Of a stretch of 64,000 nucleotides of DNA, positions 51,928-61,371 are shown piece after piece. The notes beneath the pieces are model-generated. The model worked only from the letters and a program-made list of their open reading frames with translations. It was not told where the DNA came from and ran no database searches. Both the position numbers and the translations under genes were made by a program. Positions within the stretch are counted from its first letter, which is position 1. Each line of letters starts with the position of its first letter. The stretch comes from CAYUQT01 sp964596165 (GTDB lineage Bacteria > Planctomycetota > Phycisphaerae > UBA1845 > JAFGLZ01), in the NCBI GenBank assembly GCA_964596165.1, contig CAZQTW010000024.1, positions 1-64,000 of the forward strand. The letters run 5' to 3'.

Positions 51928-53553
51928 TCAACGACGCAGCCACTTGAAAAGCAGCAGCAGGTCGGCCAGGAACACCAGGGCAATTCCGGTCCACACGATG
52001 GCCAACCCGACCTGTTCCGTCCCTTCGTTCTGGGCCATCTGGCGGCCCATCACAATCGTGACGACAACAAAGGCAAACGGAATGCAGCTAAGTCCGAAGG
52101 CCACCAGGGCTTGGCCGCCTCGAAACACGATGCCCAGCCCCGCGCCCAGGACGATCAAGAGAAGGCAACTCACGCTGAACGCAGCTCGGGCGTGGATGAT
52201 CCCGTTGATGTTGCGAATCTGTTGGGCAAGCTCGCGGGTCACGCTCTCACGATCGTCGGCAATCGCCTGTCCGAGTCCCAGGTCCGCTTCGGGATTGCGC
52301 GTTAGCTCCTCGGTATAACGGTCCGCTGTGCGGATGAGGTGATCGGGAATGGGCACCGGCGGCAGGTCCACGACCGTCTTCTCGATCGGCGGTTCGGAAG
52401 CATCGCCGGTGGAGATACGAACCCCTCCCGACAGGACAATGGCAATCAGCGGTATCGACTCTCCAAAGCTCCGCGACGTGCGAATCGTGGCCGAGCCGGC
52501 CTGGCAAATCCGACGCCCCTCCGGACCGTCCTGCACAATCGTAACGTCCTTGAGCAGAGGCCGTCCGTCTTCGGTATTCCGCTGGAAAAGGCAGTCTCCC
52601 TTGATCTCGTACGAATACCGCTCCCCGCTCACTCGCCAGTTCCGACCCGCACTCAGAGCGCGAATGATTTCGTCGTAGCACACCCGCTCGCGGATGCGGC
52701 GCTGGACCATCTTCAAACGATTGTGGATCTCGGGCAGCTCGGCCGGACGTCGGCGATAATGAAGTAAGTCGGCCAGGTTGAGCCACTTGGCCTTCATCTG
52801 AATGGGGATGGGCACTTCCATCGGACCGAATGGTTGAGACTGAAGTTGATAATACTGAAGCCGGATGCGATCGAAGGTGCTGACGTTGACCAACTGGGCA
52901 CGGACCAGCGGCAAGGTGCTGGTCTTGTCAAACTCGATCACGGCCTCAGGCGCGGTGCCGAACCTCACGGCATCGTCTTCCTCCAGTTCAATGAAGGCCG
53001 CTCCCGTGATCTGGAGGTAGTCCTTGCCCGCCAATTCGCCGTTGCCCAACTGGCGTCCTTGAATGTGCTTAACACTGTCGGCGTGAAAGACATAGTTGCC
53101 GACGTCGATGAACTTGTTGGTCTCGAGCTGGCGGTTCACAAGCTGATCGATGCTCTGTTTGGCCTTGACGTCGATCTGCCGGATGAAACTGGGGATAACG
53201 AAGTTCGAGAAGTAGAACGTGAACCCTCCGACGCCCAGCGCCACCCAAATGGCGGACAACAACAGCCGGTGTATGTTGATCCCGCTGGCCCGACAGGCGT
53301 TGAATTCGTTGTCCGCGCTGATTCGTCCGTAGACGCTGGTGGTGCTGAGCAAGGCGGCCACGGGCAAGGTCAGCGTGGTGGCGACCGGCAACATGAAGCC
53401 GATCAGTTGAACCATCTCAAAGGCGGTGATCGACACGCCTTTGATCATGTTGGCGACGCCGCCGCCCAGTGTGAAGACGAGCGTTAGGCCCAGGGTCGTC
53501 AGGACCATGGCCTTGAACAGCTCGCGAAAGACGTACCATTGAAGTATCAGCAT
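51928..53553 (-). CDS. LptF/LptG-family permease with enlarged periplasmic domain, 541 aa
   Basis: The same family as the next gene: WYVFRELFKAMVLTTLGLTL, the coupling-helix region ISADNEFNACRASGINIHRLLL, and three C-terminal helices (SCLLLIVLGAGLGIVF and others). At 541 residues it is about 180 longer than the E. coli proteins, with the extra sequence in the periplasmic part (about 120-410). It starts upstream of and lies 20 bases from its partner, and follows queG by 39 bases, forming a minus-strand operon. Confidence 0.85.
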   Translation of the reverse strand: MLILQWYVFRELFKAMVLTTLGLTLVFTLGGGVANMIKGVSITAFEMVQLIGFMLPVATTLTLPVAALLSTTSVYGRISADNEFNACRASGINIHRLLLSAIWVALGVGGFTFYFSNFVIPSFIRQIDVKAKQSIDQLVNRQLETNKFIDVGNYVFHADSVKHIQGRQLGNGELAGKDYLQITGAAFIELEEDDAVRFGTAPEAVIEFDKTSTLPLVRAQLVNVSTFDRIRLQYYQLQSQPFGPMEVPIPIQMKAKWLNLADLLHYRRRPAELPEIHNRLKMVQRRIRERVCYDEIIRALSAGRNWRVSGERYSYEIKGDCLFQRNTEDGRPLLKDVTIVQDGPEGRRICQAGSATIRTSRSFGESIPLIAIVLSGGVRISTGDASEPPIEKTVVDLPPVPIPDHLIRTADRYTEELTRNPEADLGLGQAIADDRESVTRELAQQIRNINGIIHARAAFSVSCLLLIVLGAGLGIVFRGGQALVAFGLSCIPFAFVVVTIVMGRQMAQNEGTEQVGLAIVWTGIALVFLADLLLLFKWLRR

Positions 53554-53592
53554 CAGGTCGAAGGTCCCGTTCGCTAGAGCGGCACCGATTTC

Positions 53593-54705
53593 TCAGGCCC
53601 AGTCGATCCGTCCGGGCCGGGGTTCTGCGTGTGGCTCGCGTGCAGACGGTCCCCCCTCCAACCTCAGCAGAATCCGCTCGGCCGCCCAGCGCGCATGCTC
53701 CGCGACGAGCGAAGCCTCATTTTGAATCGCATATTCTAGCAGGTGAAGGTCGTTCTGCCCACCGCCATTACCCAAGACAATGGCGGCATTGCGGCACAAC
53801 ATTCTCTTGTTTGCCCTACGTAGTGCCCGGTCGTGGGTCAGGGTCATATACGCCTCGTCGCCCCAAGACAGCATCTCCGCGGCAGCGATGGTGGGTGCGG
53901 GCGGCTTGGCTTCGAATGCCGGGTGGCCGCTGTTCGCGAGGTGGTGGTTGTGCGGACACACCTGCTGGCAGAGGTCGCAGCCGAACACCCATGTGCCCAT
54001 AAGCGAACGCAGTTCTGTCGGAACCGACTGTCGATGTTCAATCGTCAGGTAGGCAATGCATCGGCGTGCGTCCAGGACATGAGGTTCCACGATCGCTCCC
54101 GTCGGGCAGGCGTCCATGCACCGTCTGCACCGGCCGCAACGGTCGTCCGCCGGAACGTCCGGCTCCAGTTCCAGCGTCGTGATCAGTCCGCCCAGAAAGA
54201 CGTACGAACCAAGGCCGGGGGCAATGAGAAGTGTGTTCTTGCCGACCCACCCCAGGCCGGCTGCTTGGGCCAGTGGGCGTTCGAGGACAGGTGCCGTATC
54301 CACAAAAGGCTTGACCTCAAAGGCGATTCCGATGCGGTTGGCCAATTGGCCGGCTATGGCGTCCAGTCGTTCGCGGACCACCCGGTGATAGTCGGCTCCC
54401 CAGGCGTACCGCGCAATACGAGCCTGCACCTCGGAAGGGCGATCCTTGTCAACAGTCGGGTCCGCTTGATAGTAGTTCATTGCCACGCCAATCACACTGT
54501 GGGCACCGGGTAGCAACCGCGACGGGTCCAGCCGCTTCTCGCGGTGACGGTGAATATAGAGCATCTCTCCGGCGTATCCACGGCCGAGCCATTCGTCCAG
54601 GAAGTCGGCGTGGGCGGGCGGTTCGGCGGGTGCTATCCCGACCCGGTCGAAGCCCACCTCCAAGGCGATCTCTTTCACGAGCCTGGTCAATTCACCTGAT
54701 GTCAT
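53593..54705 (-). CDS. queG: Epoxyqueuosine reductase, 370 aa
   Basis: The last step of queuosine synthesis in tRNA. Two [4Fe-4S] ligand sets are visible, CGRCRRCMDACP (190-201) and CDLCQQVCPHN (243-253, with Cys216 between), preceded by FVDTAPVLERPLAQAAGLGWVGKNT, which carries the catalytic Asp136 and the cobalamin-binding region. The length and motif order are normal. It begins the operon with the Lpt-like permeases, a grouping probably without functional meaning. Confidence 0.92.
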   Translation of the reverse strand: MTSGELTRLVKEIALEVGFDRVGIAPAEPPAHADFLDEWLGRGYAGEMLYIHRHREKRLDPSRLLPGAHSVIGVAMNYYQADPTVDKDRPSEVQARIARYAWGADYHRVVRERLDAIAGQLANRIGIAFEVKPFVDTAPVLERPLAQAAGLGWVGKNTLLIAPGLGSYVFLGGLITTLELEPDVPADDRCGRCRRCMDACPTGAIVEPHVLDARRCIAYLTIEHRQSVPTELRSLMGTWVFGCDLCQQVCPHNHHLANSGHPAFEAKPPAPTIAAAEMLSWGDEAYMTLTHDRALRRANKRMLCRNAAIVLGNGGGQNDLHLLEYAIQNEASLVAEHARWAAERILLRLEGGPSAREPHAEPRPGRIDWA

Positions 54706-54781
54706 TGCCGCAACGTCACCTGGACCATGCCGCTGGAAGACTTCTCCGTTCGTGATGAGACCCGTTCGCTTTCGGCGGTTT

Positions 54782-55834
54782 CTATCCGGACAACGAATTG
54801 CCGTATCCGATGATGGCGATTGCCGCCAGGATGACGGCCAGGCCTGCGTACATGGTGTTCAGCGGCCTGCCTTTGCCTTCCCGCCATTCGCCGGTGATGA
54901 TTCCCCACACGTTCGACGCCGTGATGCAGCAGCCCATCGTGATCGCCCATCCGGCCGAACCGCCCAGCGCGCCCATCATGGGCACGGCACGGCCGTAGAT
55001 CGTGACCGACAGGACCCAACTGACGCCCATGATCACCGCGAGGAACCAATGGCTGCCCGTTCCCACCTTGCCGTAGTCGGGCCACGTCTTGTTCCGGGTC
55101 AAGAGAAGCGTGCAATACACGAGGTTGGAAACAAAGCCGCCGAGCAGCGTAAGGGCCCAAATGGCGTCGGATGCCCCCCCGTCGGACGCCCCGGCGGCCA
55201 GTGCGGCCTTCTTGATCCCACCGCCGAAGCTCAGGGCGAAATTGAGCATGGGGTTGAAGATGCCGGACATCATCGCCAACACGAGGCCCTTGATGAATAC
55301 CCCGGCGGATGTACCACCGGCCGGCGCTGCATTCGAAGAGAGACCTCCTGCGATCCTCGTCTTGAGCTGCGTTTCTTTCCGGCTTCCGGCCACGGCACTG
55401 ATGATGACCCCGACGATCATTAGGAAGATGCCCGCCGTCACGACGATCCCCTGTGTCGTCTTGAAGACCTTCGGATCGGAGGCCATCGGGATCAGCGATC
55501 CCAAGGCCAGCGTCAGGCCGATGCTGATCGCGAATGCGATGCTCATGCCGAGCAGCGAGATGCTCTGTCCGAACGTTACGGCCCCCATGCCCCAGCCCAC
55601 GCCGAAGAGAAACACCTTGATCAGCGTTCCCGATCCCGCTTCCGTGAAGACCGACAACAGGCGGGGGCACGTGACCCATGCAATGGTCCAGGGGGTGATG
55701 ATCAGTGCCGCGACGGCCCAGACAAGCCAGGTGTTCTCCCACGCCCATTTGCTCGTCTTCTTCATCGGCAGGCTGAAACTTCCCATCAGCAGGCCGCCGG
55801 CAATCGCCAACAGAAAACCCGAGCCTTGGTTCAT
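54782..55834 (-). CDS. rhaT: RhaT-type L-rhamnose/proton symporter, 350 aa
   Basis: A ten-helix transporter of the DMT-like RhaT family. GFLLAIAGGLLMGSFSLPMK and WENTWLVWAVAALIITPW form the start and match E. coli RhaT; VGWGMGAVTFGQSISLLGMSIAFAI and GWAITMGCCITASNVWGIITGEW follow. It should import L-rhamnose with a proton. The ATG at 55834 follows GGAGG. No rhamnose isomerase, kinase or aldolase gene lies nearby. Confidence 0.85.
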   Translation of the reverse strand: MNQGSGFLLAIAGGLLMGSFSLPMKKTSKWAWENTWLVWAVAALIITPWTIAWVTCPRLLSVFTEAGSGTLIKVFLFGVGWGMGAVTFGQSISLLGMSIAFAISIGLTLALGSLIPMASDPKVFKTTQGIVVTAGIFLMIVGVIISAVAGSRKETQLKTRIAGGLSSNAAPAGGTSAGVFIKGLVLAMMSGIFNPMLNFALSFGGGIKKAALAAGASDGGASDAIWALTLLGGFVSNLVYCTLLLTRNKTWPDYGKVGTGSHWFLAVIMGVSWVLSVTIYGRAVPMMGALGGSAGWAITMGCCITASNVWGIITGEWREGKGRPLNTMYAGLAVILAAIAIIGYGNSLSG

Positions 55835-55998
55835 CGAAGACCTCCGCTCTGAAGCAGGTGCGGTAGGACGGGGGCCGTAGGGCACTCGTCGCGAGTAACC
55901 TTACCGGAGATCAGACTGTACCAGGGCTTGCGCCGGCCGCCAAGAAGTCACCCGGCGCGCAGCGACAGGCGAAGGGTGAGTCGGACGAGATCACCGTG

Positions 55999-56748
55999 CT
56001 ACTCGGGTCGGATGGGGGCGCCGGCATGCGCCTCGTTGGGCTGTTGGGTTACGAGCGGGACTGCGGTCTGAACGTACGGTTCTCCGGTGTCATCCTGCGA
56101 AATTGACTCCCTTTCAGGAGGGAAGTGGGAAGGGAAGAGAACTTGTCCGGGGTGGATTCCCGTTATGGTGATCCGGACCTTTCGTGTCGTCGTTCCGGAG
56201 CTTCTTCCCTGTTCGGAAACCGGCAACCAGGAGGCGCCTCCGGCCTGTCCGCCGCTGTACGGATGGTAACCGGCGTAATTGTTGAAGATAGTGCCCCAGT
56301 CCCGGCCAAAGACCCCCGCCTCGATTTGCTGAGGCGAATTGGCACCACGGCTGGGTCCGCGACGTGCGTAGTAGCTTGGCACGAATACGCCGACAATGAT
56401 CAAGATGGACGCCGCGATCGCCAGCACTTCACGCAAGGCCACCACCGATCGGAATACGCCGCCATCCGACCCCGTTCGGCGCTCCTTGCGGGCCGGTTCA
56501 AACCTGATGATTTCTTCATATCCGTCAATTCGGTCCAAAACTGACTGAACGAGATTCTTGGGGGCGGCTGGTAGGGTCCACGCCGAAAGCGGTTGCAGGG
56601 TTCGCCCGATACGCTCACTCCGAGTGACCGCTTGCGGCTGTGTCTTGAGGATCTGCTCGACCTGTTGCCGGTCGGCGGGCTCGAGCAATTCCAGGTGGTA
56701 ATCCAACAAGAGTTGATCGATGTTCTCGGGCATATGTTCTGTCGACAT
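55999..56748 (-). CDS. Putative membrane anti-sigma factor, 249 aa
   Basis: A cytoplasmic helical N-terminus (ENIDQLLLDYHLELLEPADRQQVEQIL) of the kind that binds ECF sigma factors, a membrane helix (VLAIAASILIIVGVFVP, about 108-127) and a 120-residue periplasmic tail rich in Gly, Ser and Pro. The zinc-binding HxxxCxxC motif of ZAS anti-sigma factors is absent. It lies 55 bases downstream of the ECF sigma gene on the same strand, the usual sigma/anti-sigma order. Function is inferred mainly from that position. Confidence 0.7.
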   Translation of the reverse strand: MSTEHMPENIDQLLLDYHLELLEPADRQQVEQILKTQPQAVTRSERIGRTLQPLSAWTLPAAPKNLVQSVLDRIDGYEEIIRFEPARKERRTGSDGGVFRSVVALREVLAIAASILIIVGVFVPSYYARRGPSRGANSPQQIEAGVFGRDWGTIFNNYAGYHPYSGGQAGGASWLPVSEQGRSSGTTTRKVRITITGIHPGQVLFPSHFPPERESISQDDTGEPYVQTAVPLVTQQPNEAHAGAPIRPE

Positions 56749-56803
56749 CCGGCGAACTCCCCTCTCGATCGACCTCGTAACCGCGTTCTGCCCCTCTACG
56801 CTT

Positions 56804-57409
56804 CTATGATTCCGAAGGGGCTCGGTAACCCGTTGTCTTCTGATACGCCTCCGAGAAGGCCGATACCGCGGCGTGCAGCCGGCTCTTCACGGTTCCGAGA
56901 GGCACGCCCAGGATCTCGGCCATGTCTTTGTATGGGAATTTGTGATAATACGCCAAGATCAAGACCTCTCTGAGATGATCGGGCATCCGCCCTACAATAC
57001 GTCGGACGATCTGCCTTTGTTCGTCCTGTTCGATAGATTCTTCGGGTTTTTGGCCGGCATCGGCCAGAAAGTCCGAGAACCTGAGCCCGTCGGGCTGTTC
57101 CTCCTCAACGGCGGCATCCAATCGTACCTCCGGGTGCCTCGCCTTGCCCCGCATCATGTCACGGGCCTTGTTGGCCGCAATCGTAAACAACCACGGCTTG
57201 AATCGGCGGGTGGCGTCAAATGCCTTCGCCGAAAGGTGCACTTGCAGGAACGTCTCTTGGAGTATGTCCTCCGCGGCCGCGGTTCCACCCGCAAAACGAA
57301 CTAGGAAATGATACAATTCCTCGCTGTACCGATTGACGAGCTGCTCGAAGCATTCCGGGCGTCCGCCGGCGTACTCGGTCAAAAGCTGCTCGTCCGATGC
57401 GTTGCCCAC
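56804..57409 (-). CDS. ECF RNA polymerase sigma factor, 201 aa
   Basis: Region 2 (FEQLVNRYSEELYHFLVRFAG to KPWLFTIAANKARDMMR) and region 4 (MPDHLREVLILAYYHKFPYKDMAEILGVPLGTVKSRLHAA) are both clear, separated by an acidic linker. It directs RNA polymerase to a small regulon. The start at 57409 opens on GNASDEQLL, a normal ECF beginning. It is divergent from the L,D-transpeptidase gene, which may be one of its targets. Confidence 0.92.
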   Translation of the reverse strand: MGNASDEQLLTEYAGGRPECFEQLVNRYSEELYHFLVRFAGGTAAAEDILQETFLQVHLSAKAFDATRRFKPWLFTIAANKARDMMRGKARHPEVRLDAAVEEEQPDGLRFSDFLADAGQKPEESIEQDEQRQIVRRIVGRMPDHLREVLILAYYHKFPYKDMAEILGVPLGTVKSRLHAAVSAFSEAYQKTTGYRAPSES

Positions 57410-57578
57410 TGTTGCTACACATCCTTACGCCGGTTGTTAGCCCCCGGTTCAGGCTTGGTCTGATGTTTTGCTGATCATAGCAGTCGGCGGCCGGAGGTCA
57501 ATTTCCGTCTTGACAATCACCAGACCCCAAACTATTTTCTCACCAACAACTTACGACTATCACCGAGGTCATGAACCC

Positions 57579-58226
57579 ATGCGAAGCCTCAAGCCCAAGC
57601 GTCACAAACGGCGGCGCAAGACCGACGATTTCAGTCTGGGAGTCTGCATTGTAACCATCTTTCTAACAATAGCTTGTGGACTTGCGGTATACAAGGTATT
57701 TCGCCTGTTCACCGGCTCGCAAGCGATGGCCGGTACAGTTTTTCCACAGACAGCCAAGACCTTTCGCGATCCGAGAATCGTGATTGTCAAACATGACCGC
57801 TTGCTTCACCTATTTGACGGACGGCAATGGGTTAGGAGCTACAGGGTGGCACTGGGGCAGCCCTCCAATGTCGACCGGTGTCATCCAGCTACCGACTGTA
57901 CACCCGAAGGAACCTTCTATATATGTAGTCGGAACGTCGCCAGTCGATTTCGACGTTTTCTGGGTATCAGCTATCCGGATGAACCGGCGGTTCAGCGGGG
58001 CTTGTCAGAAGGGCTCATCTCGCAAGGGCAAGCTGAGGCCATCCGGGAAGCACTGCGCCAGGGGCGACAGCCCGACTGGACCACCCCCCTTGGCGGCGGA
58101 TTTGGCCTGCATGGGGGAGGAAACGACAGGGATTGGACGGCCGGGTGTGCGGCTCTGGCCGACCAGGCTATCGAGGAATTGGATTCCATCGTTCGCCTTG
58201 GCGATCCGGTCGAGATACTCCCATAG
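57579..58226 (+). CDS. L,D-transpeptidase (YkuD family), 215 aa
   Basis: A basic N-terminus (RSLKPKRHKRRRK) leads into one membrane helix (LGVCIVTIFLTIACGLAVYKVF) and then an extracytoplasmic YkuD domain. The catalytic region reads HGGGNDRDWTAGCAAL, with His178 and Cys190; the usual S-x-G-C has become T-A-G-C. The opening IVIVKHDRLLHLFDG and the segment CTPEGTFYICSR are also typical. It would form 3-3 cross-links in peptidoglycan or attach proteins to it. The ATG at 57579 follows GAGG by ten bases. Confidence 0.85.
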   Translation: MRSLKPKRHKRRRKTDDFSLGVCIVTIFLTIACGLAVYKVFRLFTGSQAMAGTVFPQTAKTFRDPRIVIVKHDRLLHLFDGRQWVRSYRVALGQPSNVDRCHPATDCTPEGTFYICSRNVASRFRRFLGISYPDEPAVQRGLSEGLISQGQAEAIREALRQGRQPDWTTPLGGGFGLHGGGNDRDWTAGCAALADQAIEELDSIVRLGDPVEILP

Positions 58227-58397
58227 TTCAAACCGTTTGAGTGCATGTCCGCACGAATGGGGCGCTCAGGAGCCTTCTGAGGCCTGTTGACTATCCCCGC
58301 GCCGGCGTGGTTTGACCTTCCGTCGGGATGACTCCCAGGCCGGGTGACCCCGGCATTCGACAACTGTGGACTGTGTGTGTAGGATACTCGCAGGGAC

Positions 58398-59900
58398 ATG
58401 ACGACTGCGCAACGAACACTGCCTCAGCGGACCTTGTCGGCGCTGATCGAGGCGTCGGCGGCGATCAATTCGTCGTTGGATCTGCAGGCGACGCTCGCCG
58501 CCATCGCGCGGTCCGCGGCGATGGTCATGCATGCCGAGGCCAGCAGTGTCTTGCTGCTGGACAAGCGGCGCAACAAGCTCGTCTTCCGGGCGAGCGTGGG
58601 TGGCGCCGGCGAGAATCTTCTGGGCGAGGAAATCGATGCCGACGTGGGCATCGCCGGTCAAGTGGCGGCCAGTGGACGGCCCAAAACGGTGACGGACGTT
58701 CGAACGGAGAAACACTGGTTTCGAGGGATCGACGATCGGAGCAACTTCGACACACGTGGCTTGGTGGCGGCCCCGCTGATCCACAAGGATGAGATCATCG
58801 GCGTCGTGGAGGTTCTCAACAAGATTGGCGATGAGAACTTCAACGACCAGGACGTGGAGCTCATCCAGATTTTCGCCAACCTGGCGGCCAGTGGGGCCAT
58901 CAACGCCCAACGGCATGAGCAGCTTCAGCGAGAGAACAGGGGGCTTCGCGAGTCCCTTCGGCCTCGCGACCCTATCGTCGGACACAGCGAAGCGCTTCGA
59001 AACGTACTCGATCTGTGCACGCGCGTTGCCGCGAGCAACGCCACCGTCTTGCTGCTCGGTGAGACCGGGACGGGCAAAGAGCTGAGTGCGAAGGCGATTC
59101 ATAACGCCAGTCGTCGTCGCGAAAAGCCCTTCGTGGCCATCAACTGTGCGGCCCTTCCCGAAACCCTCCTCGAGAGCGAGTTGTTCGGGCATGAGGCCGG
59201 GGCCTTCACCGGCGCCGTGGGTCAGAAGTTGGGGCGCTTTGAACTGGCCGACGGCGGAACGATCTTTCTGGACGAGATCGGCGATCTGGCCGCATCCATT
59301 CAGATCAAGTTGCTTCGCGTCCTTCAGGAGCGGGAATTCGTTCGGGTCGGGGGAACCAAAACGGTGGCATGCGACGTGCGCATCATTGCCGCGACCAACC
59401 GCGATCTTCGCAAGGCCATCGGCGAGGGCACCTTCCGAGAGGACCTCTACTATCGACTGAACGTGTTTCCGATCACCTTGCCCCCGCTTCGAGAGCGGCG
59501 AGAGGATATTCCGCTGCTCGTCGAGCATTTCATTGCTCGATCCTCGGTCGAACTCAACATGCCCAAGCCGACGTTGTCGGATCAGGCGATGGCGATGCTT
59601 GCCGGCTATCACTGGCCGGGCAACATCCGCGAGCTGCAAAACGTGATTGAGCGGGCGGTTCTATTGGCCGACGGACAGACCATTCAGTTGCCTCACCTGC
59701 CGCGAGAGGTCACCGGCGACTCACCGTCGCCGTCGGTACCCGAAGGCAGCAGTAGCCTCTGGGGCTATGAGAAGGCAATGATTGTCAAGGCCCTTCAAGA
59801 GAACAAGTGGAATCAATCTCGAGCCGCCCGTACGCTGGGCATCAGCCGGGACAATCTTCGGTACCGTATCAAGAAGTTCAAGATCGAGCGGCCACAATAG
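58398..59900 (+). CDS. GAF-AAA+ sigma-54 activator (NifA-like), 500 aa
   Basis: An N-terminal GAF sensor domain (20-165) is followed by an AAA+ domain with Walker A GETGTGKE (221-228), the sigma-54 contact loop GAFTGA (268-273) and GTIFLDEIG, and then a Fis-type HTH (NKWNQSRAARTLGISRDNLRYRIKKF). It opens sigma-54 promoters in response to a signal sensed by the GAF domain. There is no receiver domain, so control is by ligand or partner protein. No -24/-12 promoter was found in neighbouring intergenic DNA. Confidence 0.92.
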   Translation: MTTAQRTLPQRTLSALIEASAAINSSLDLQATLAAIARSAAMVMHAEASSVLLLDKRRNKLVFRASVGGAGENLLGEEIDADVGIAGQVAASGRPKTVTDVRTEKHWFRGIDDRSNFDTRGLVAAPLIHKDEIIGVVEVLNKIGDENFNDQDVELIQIFANLAASGAINAQRHEQLQRENRGLRESLRPRDPIVGHSEALRNVLDLCTRVAASNATVLLLGETGTGKELSAKAIHNASRRREKPFVAINCAALPETLLESELFGHEAGAFTGAVGQKLGRFELADGGTIFLDEIGDLAASIQIKLLRVLQEREFVRVGGTKTVACDVRIIAATNRDLRKAIGEGTFREDLYYRLNVFPITLPPLRERREDIPLLVEHFIARSSVELNMPKPTLSDQAMAMLAGYHWPGNIRELQNVIERAVLLADGQTIQLPHLPREVTGDSPSPSVPEGSSSLWGYEKAMIVKALQENKWNQSRAARTLGISRDNLRYRIKKFKIERPQ

Positions 59901-60122
59901 GCTGCTCTGTCGGGTGATGCGGCCGGAGGACGTAACCTTCACGGCCGACGTGACAGCAGCGGGAAGATGGCGGGTGCGTGCGCTCGCCCTCCGCGGCAGT
60001 CCATCGGGTCGCTCGTGACGGTGTGAGTGCTCATCTCAAATCCGGTCCGTCACCCATGCCGTTCGGACGACGGTTCTGCCTGGAACGGCCACCGACGCCA
60101 AGACAGCCGTACGGATTGACAA

Positions 60123-60812
60123 TCATAAGTCTTTGTTGTTGTATGGGTTGAGCGTGTTTGGCCGGAAGCCGGCCCGGATGAGACTGTCCGGTGGGTCTCG
60201 GATGATCTCAACCAATTCCGACAGGCTTGCGACGTTCAGATCGGCTCCGGCTTGCTGAAGCCGTTTCGGCGTGCAGGCACCGGCGGCCACGCCGATGGTG
60301 ATGAGGCCCGCTTGTCGGGCTGACAGGGCCATCGAGTCGCTCGCGACGATCGCCAGGGCCCGTCCGTCTCCTTGGGCGAGTTCCGCGAACTGCATCGCGC
60401 GCCGTTCCTGTTCCGGCGGCATCATGCGCATCGTTCGGAAGAACCTCCAGAGCTCATGTCGGTCCAGGAGTTCCTGAACGGCGGCGCGTCGCGGTCGTCG
60501 TACGACCAGACAGCAGATGCCCAGCGCGCCGAGTGCCGCAAGACTCGTCGCGGCGTCCGCTTGCGGTCGGTCGAGCGCGAGCAAATCGTCACGAACGATC
60601 AGTTCGGCGAATCGCCGCGCATAGTCATCAACCTGGGCAATGCGATGCGGACGAACGATTTCGATCGGCGGCGCGCCTTTTCGAAACAGTCTCCAGAACT
60701 CGTCGGGCGTTCGCGAAGCAAGTCCCAATTCGTTCTGTGCAAGTCGGTGCGCCTGATAGTATCGCTGTCGGATGTCGACGACGGCGCCGTCAAGCTCGAT
60801 GATGAAACGCAT
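60123..60812 (-). CDS. HAD-like protein with altered nucleophile, 229 aa
   Basis: The fold is that of a haloacid-dehalogenase-like phosphatase: the first strand MRFIIELDGAVVDIR, a helical cap, then CLVVRRPRRAAVQELLDRHELW and IVASDSMALSARQAGLITIGVAAG. In the first motif the nucleophile Asp is Glu (E6-L-D8), so ordinary phosphatase chemistry is doubtful; the fourth motif is also worn. It may be a binding protein or an enzyme with changed chemistry. I took ATG 60812 at the first strand; the frame opens at 60875. Confidence 0.6.
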   Translation of the reverse strand: MRFIIELDGAVVDIRQRYYQAHRLAQNELGLASRTPDEFWRLFRKGAPPIEIVRPHRIAQVDDYARRFAELIVRDDLLALDRPQADAATSLAALGALGICCLVVRRPRRAAVQELLDRHELWRFFRTMRMMPPEQERRAMQFAELAQGDGRALAIVASDSMALSARQAGLITIGVAAGACTPKRLQQAGADLNVASLSELVEIIRDPPDSLIRAGFRPNTLNPYNNKDL

Positions 60813-60986
60813 GTCGTGGAGAGTATCGTCATCATGCGACGCCGACAAGATGACGCGACACGAGTCGTCGGGCATCGTTCGTCGCTGAATAATCGTTTAA
60901 GGCGAAGCATCGAATGTGTCGATATGCGAAAAAAGATTCCTCTTCGAGTGAGTGTAGAAAAAAGTGAGACGTCAAGGAAAAAGTTT

Positions 60987-61014
60987 TTGACAAATTGCTG
61001 CGCGAGGTTACCAT
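60987..61014 (+). promoter_or_regulatory. Strong promoter of the lysine-rich microprotein
   Basis: TTGACA (60987-60992) and TACCAT (61009-61014) are 16 bases apart, with an A-rich stretch upstream (60950-60985) like an UP element. Transcription would start near 61021. Confidence 0.55.
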
Positions 61015-61041
61015 TCTCCAAATAGAAGGGAGGTGATGTCC

Positions 61042-61113
61042 ATGGCCAAGAAGAAAAGCGCCACGAAGAAGAAAGCCAAGAAGAAAGTCGCCAAGAAGCG
61101 CTGCAAGAAGTAA
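61042..61113 (+). CDS. 23-residue lysine-rich microprotein
   Basis: The frame encodes MAKKKSATKKKAKKKVAKKR followed by CKK: 13 lysines and one arginine in 23 residues, with a single Cys. The Shine-Dalgarno is unusually complete (GGGAGGTGAT at 61028-61037), the promoter is strong and a perfect terminator hairpin follows at 61202, so a short abundant mRNA is expected. The composition resembles the tails of histone H1-like and ribosomal proteins; nucleic-acid binding is the obvious guess. It is too short for most gene callers and I know no named family. Confidence 0.6.
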   Translation: MAKKKSATKKKAKKKVAKKRCKK

Positions 61114-61122
61114 TTCGCTCGA

Positions 61123-61156
61123 GGCCCGCACGGATGCGCAAATCCGAATGCGGGCC
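61123..61156 (+). terminator. Hairpin after the microprotein gene
   Basis: GGCCCGCA (61123-61130) pairs with TGCGGGCC (61149-61156) and CGGAT with ATCCG inside, with a small loop. There is no T tract, so it may act as an mRNA-stabilising stem as well as a pause site. Confidence 0.45.
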
Positions 61157-61201
61157 GGGCAGCGTGAGCCGATCTTGTGAGCAAGAGGCGGCCCAGGCGC
61201 A

Positions 61202-61246
61202 AAATGGAAGGTGCCATCGCCACGGCGGTACCTTCCATTTCTTTTT
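61202..61246 (+). terminator. Rho-independent terminator
   Basis: AAATGGAAGGT (61202-61212) pairs exactly over 11 bases with ACCTTCCATTT (61230-61240) and is followed by CTTTTTG. It closes the microprotein transcript before the parA gene. Confidence 0.75.
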
Positions 61247-61371
61247 GCGCAATGCGCATTGGTTCGACCGGTCAAAGGACTGTCGTGTCGGGCCCCCGAA
61301 TGCTTATAATGACGCCACGTTTCGAGATCGCCGTTGCGCGCCTCGATTCAGACGAGCGGGGTTCGGTGCCG

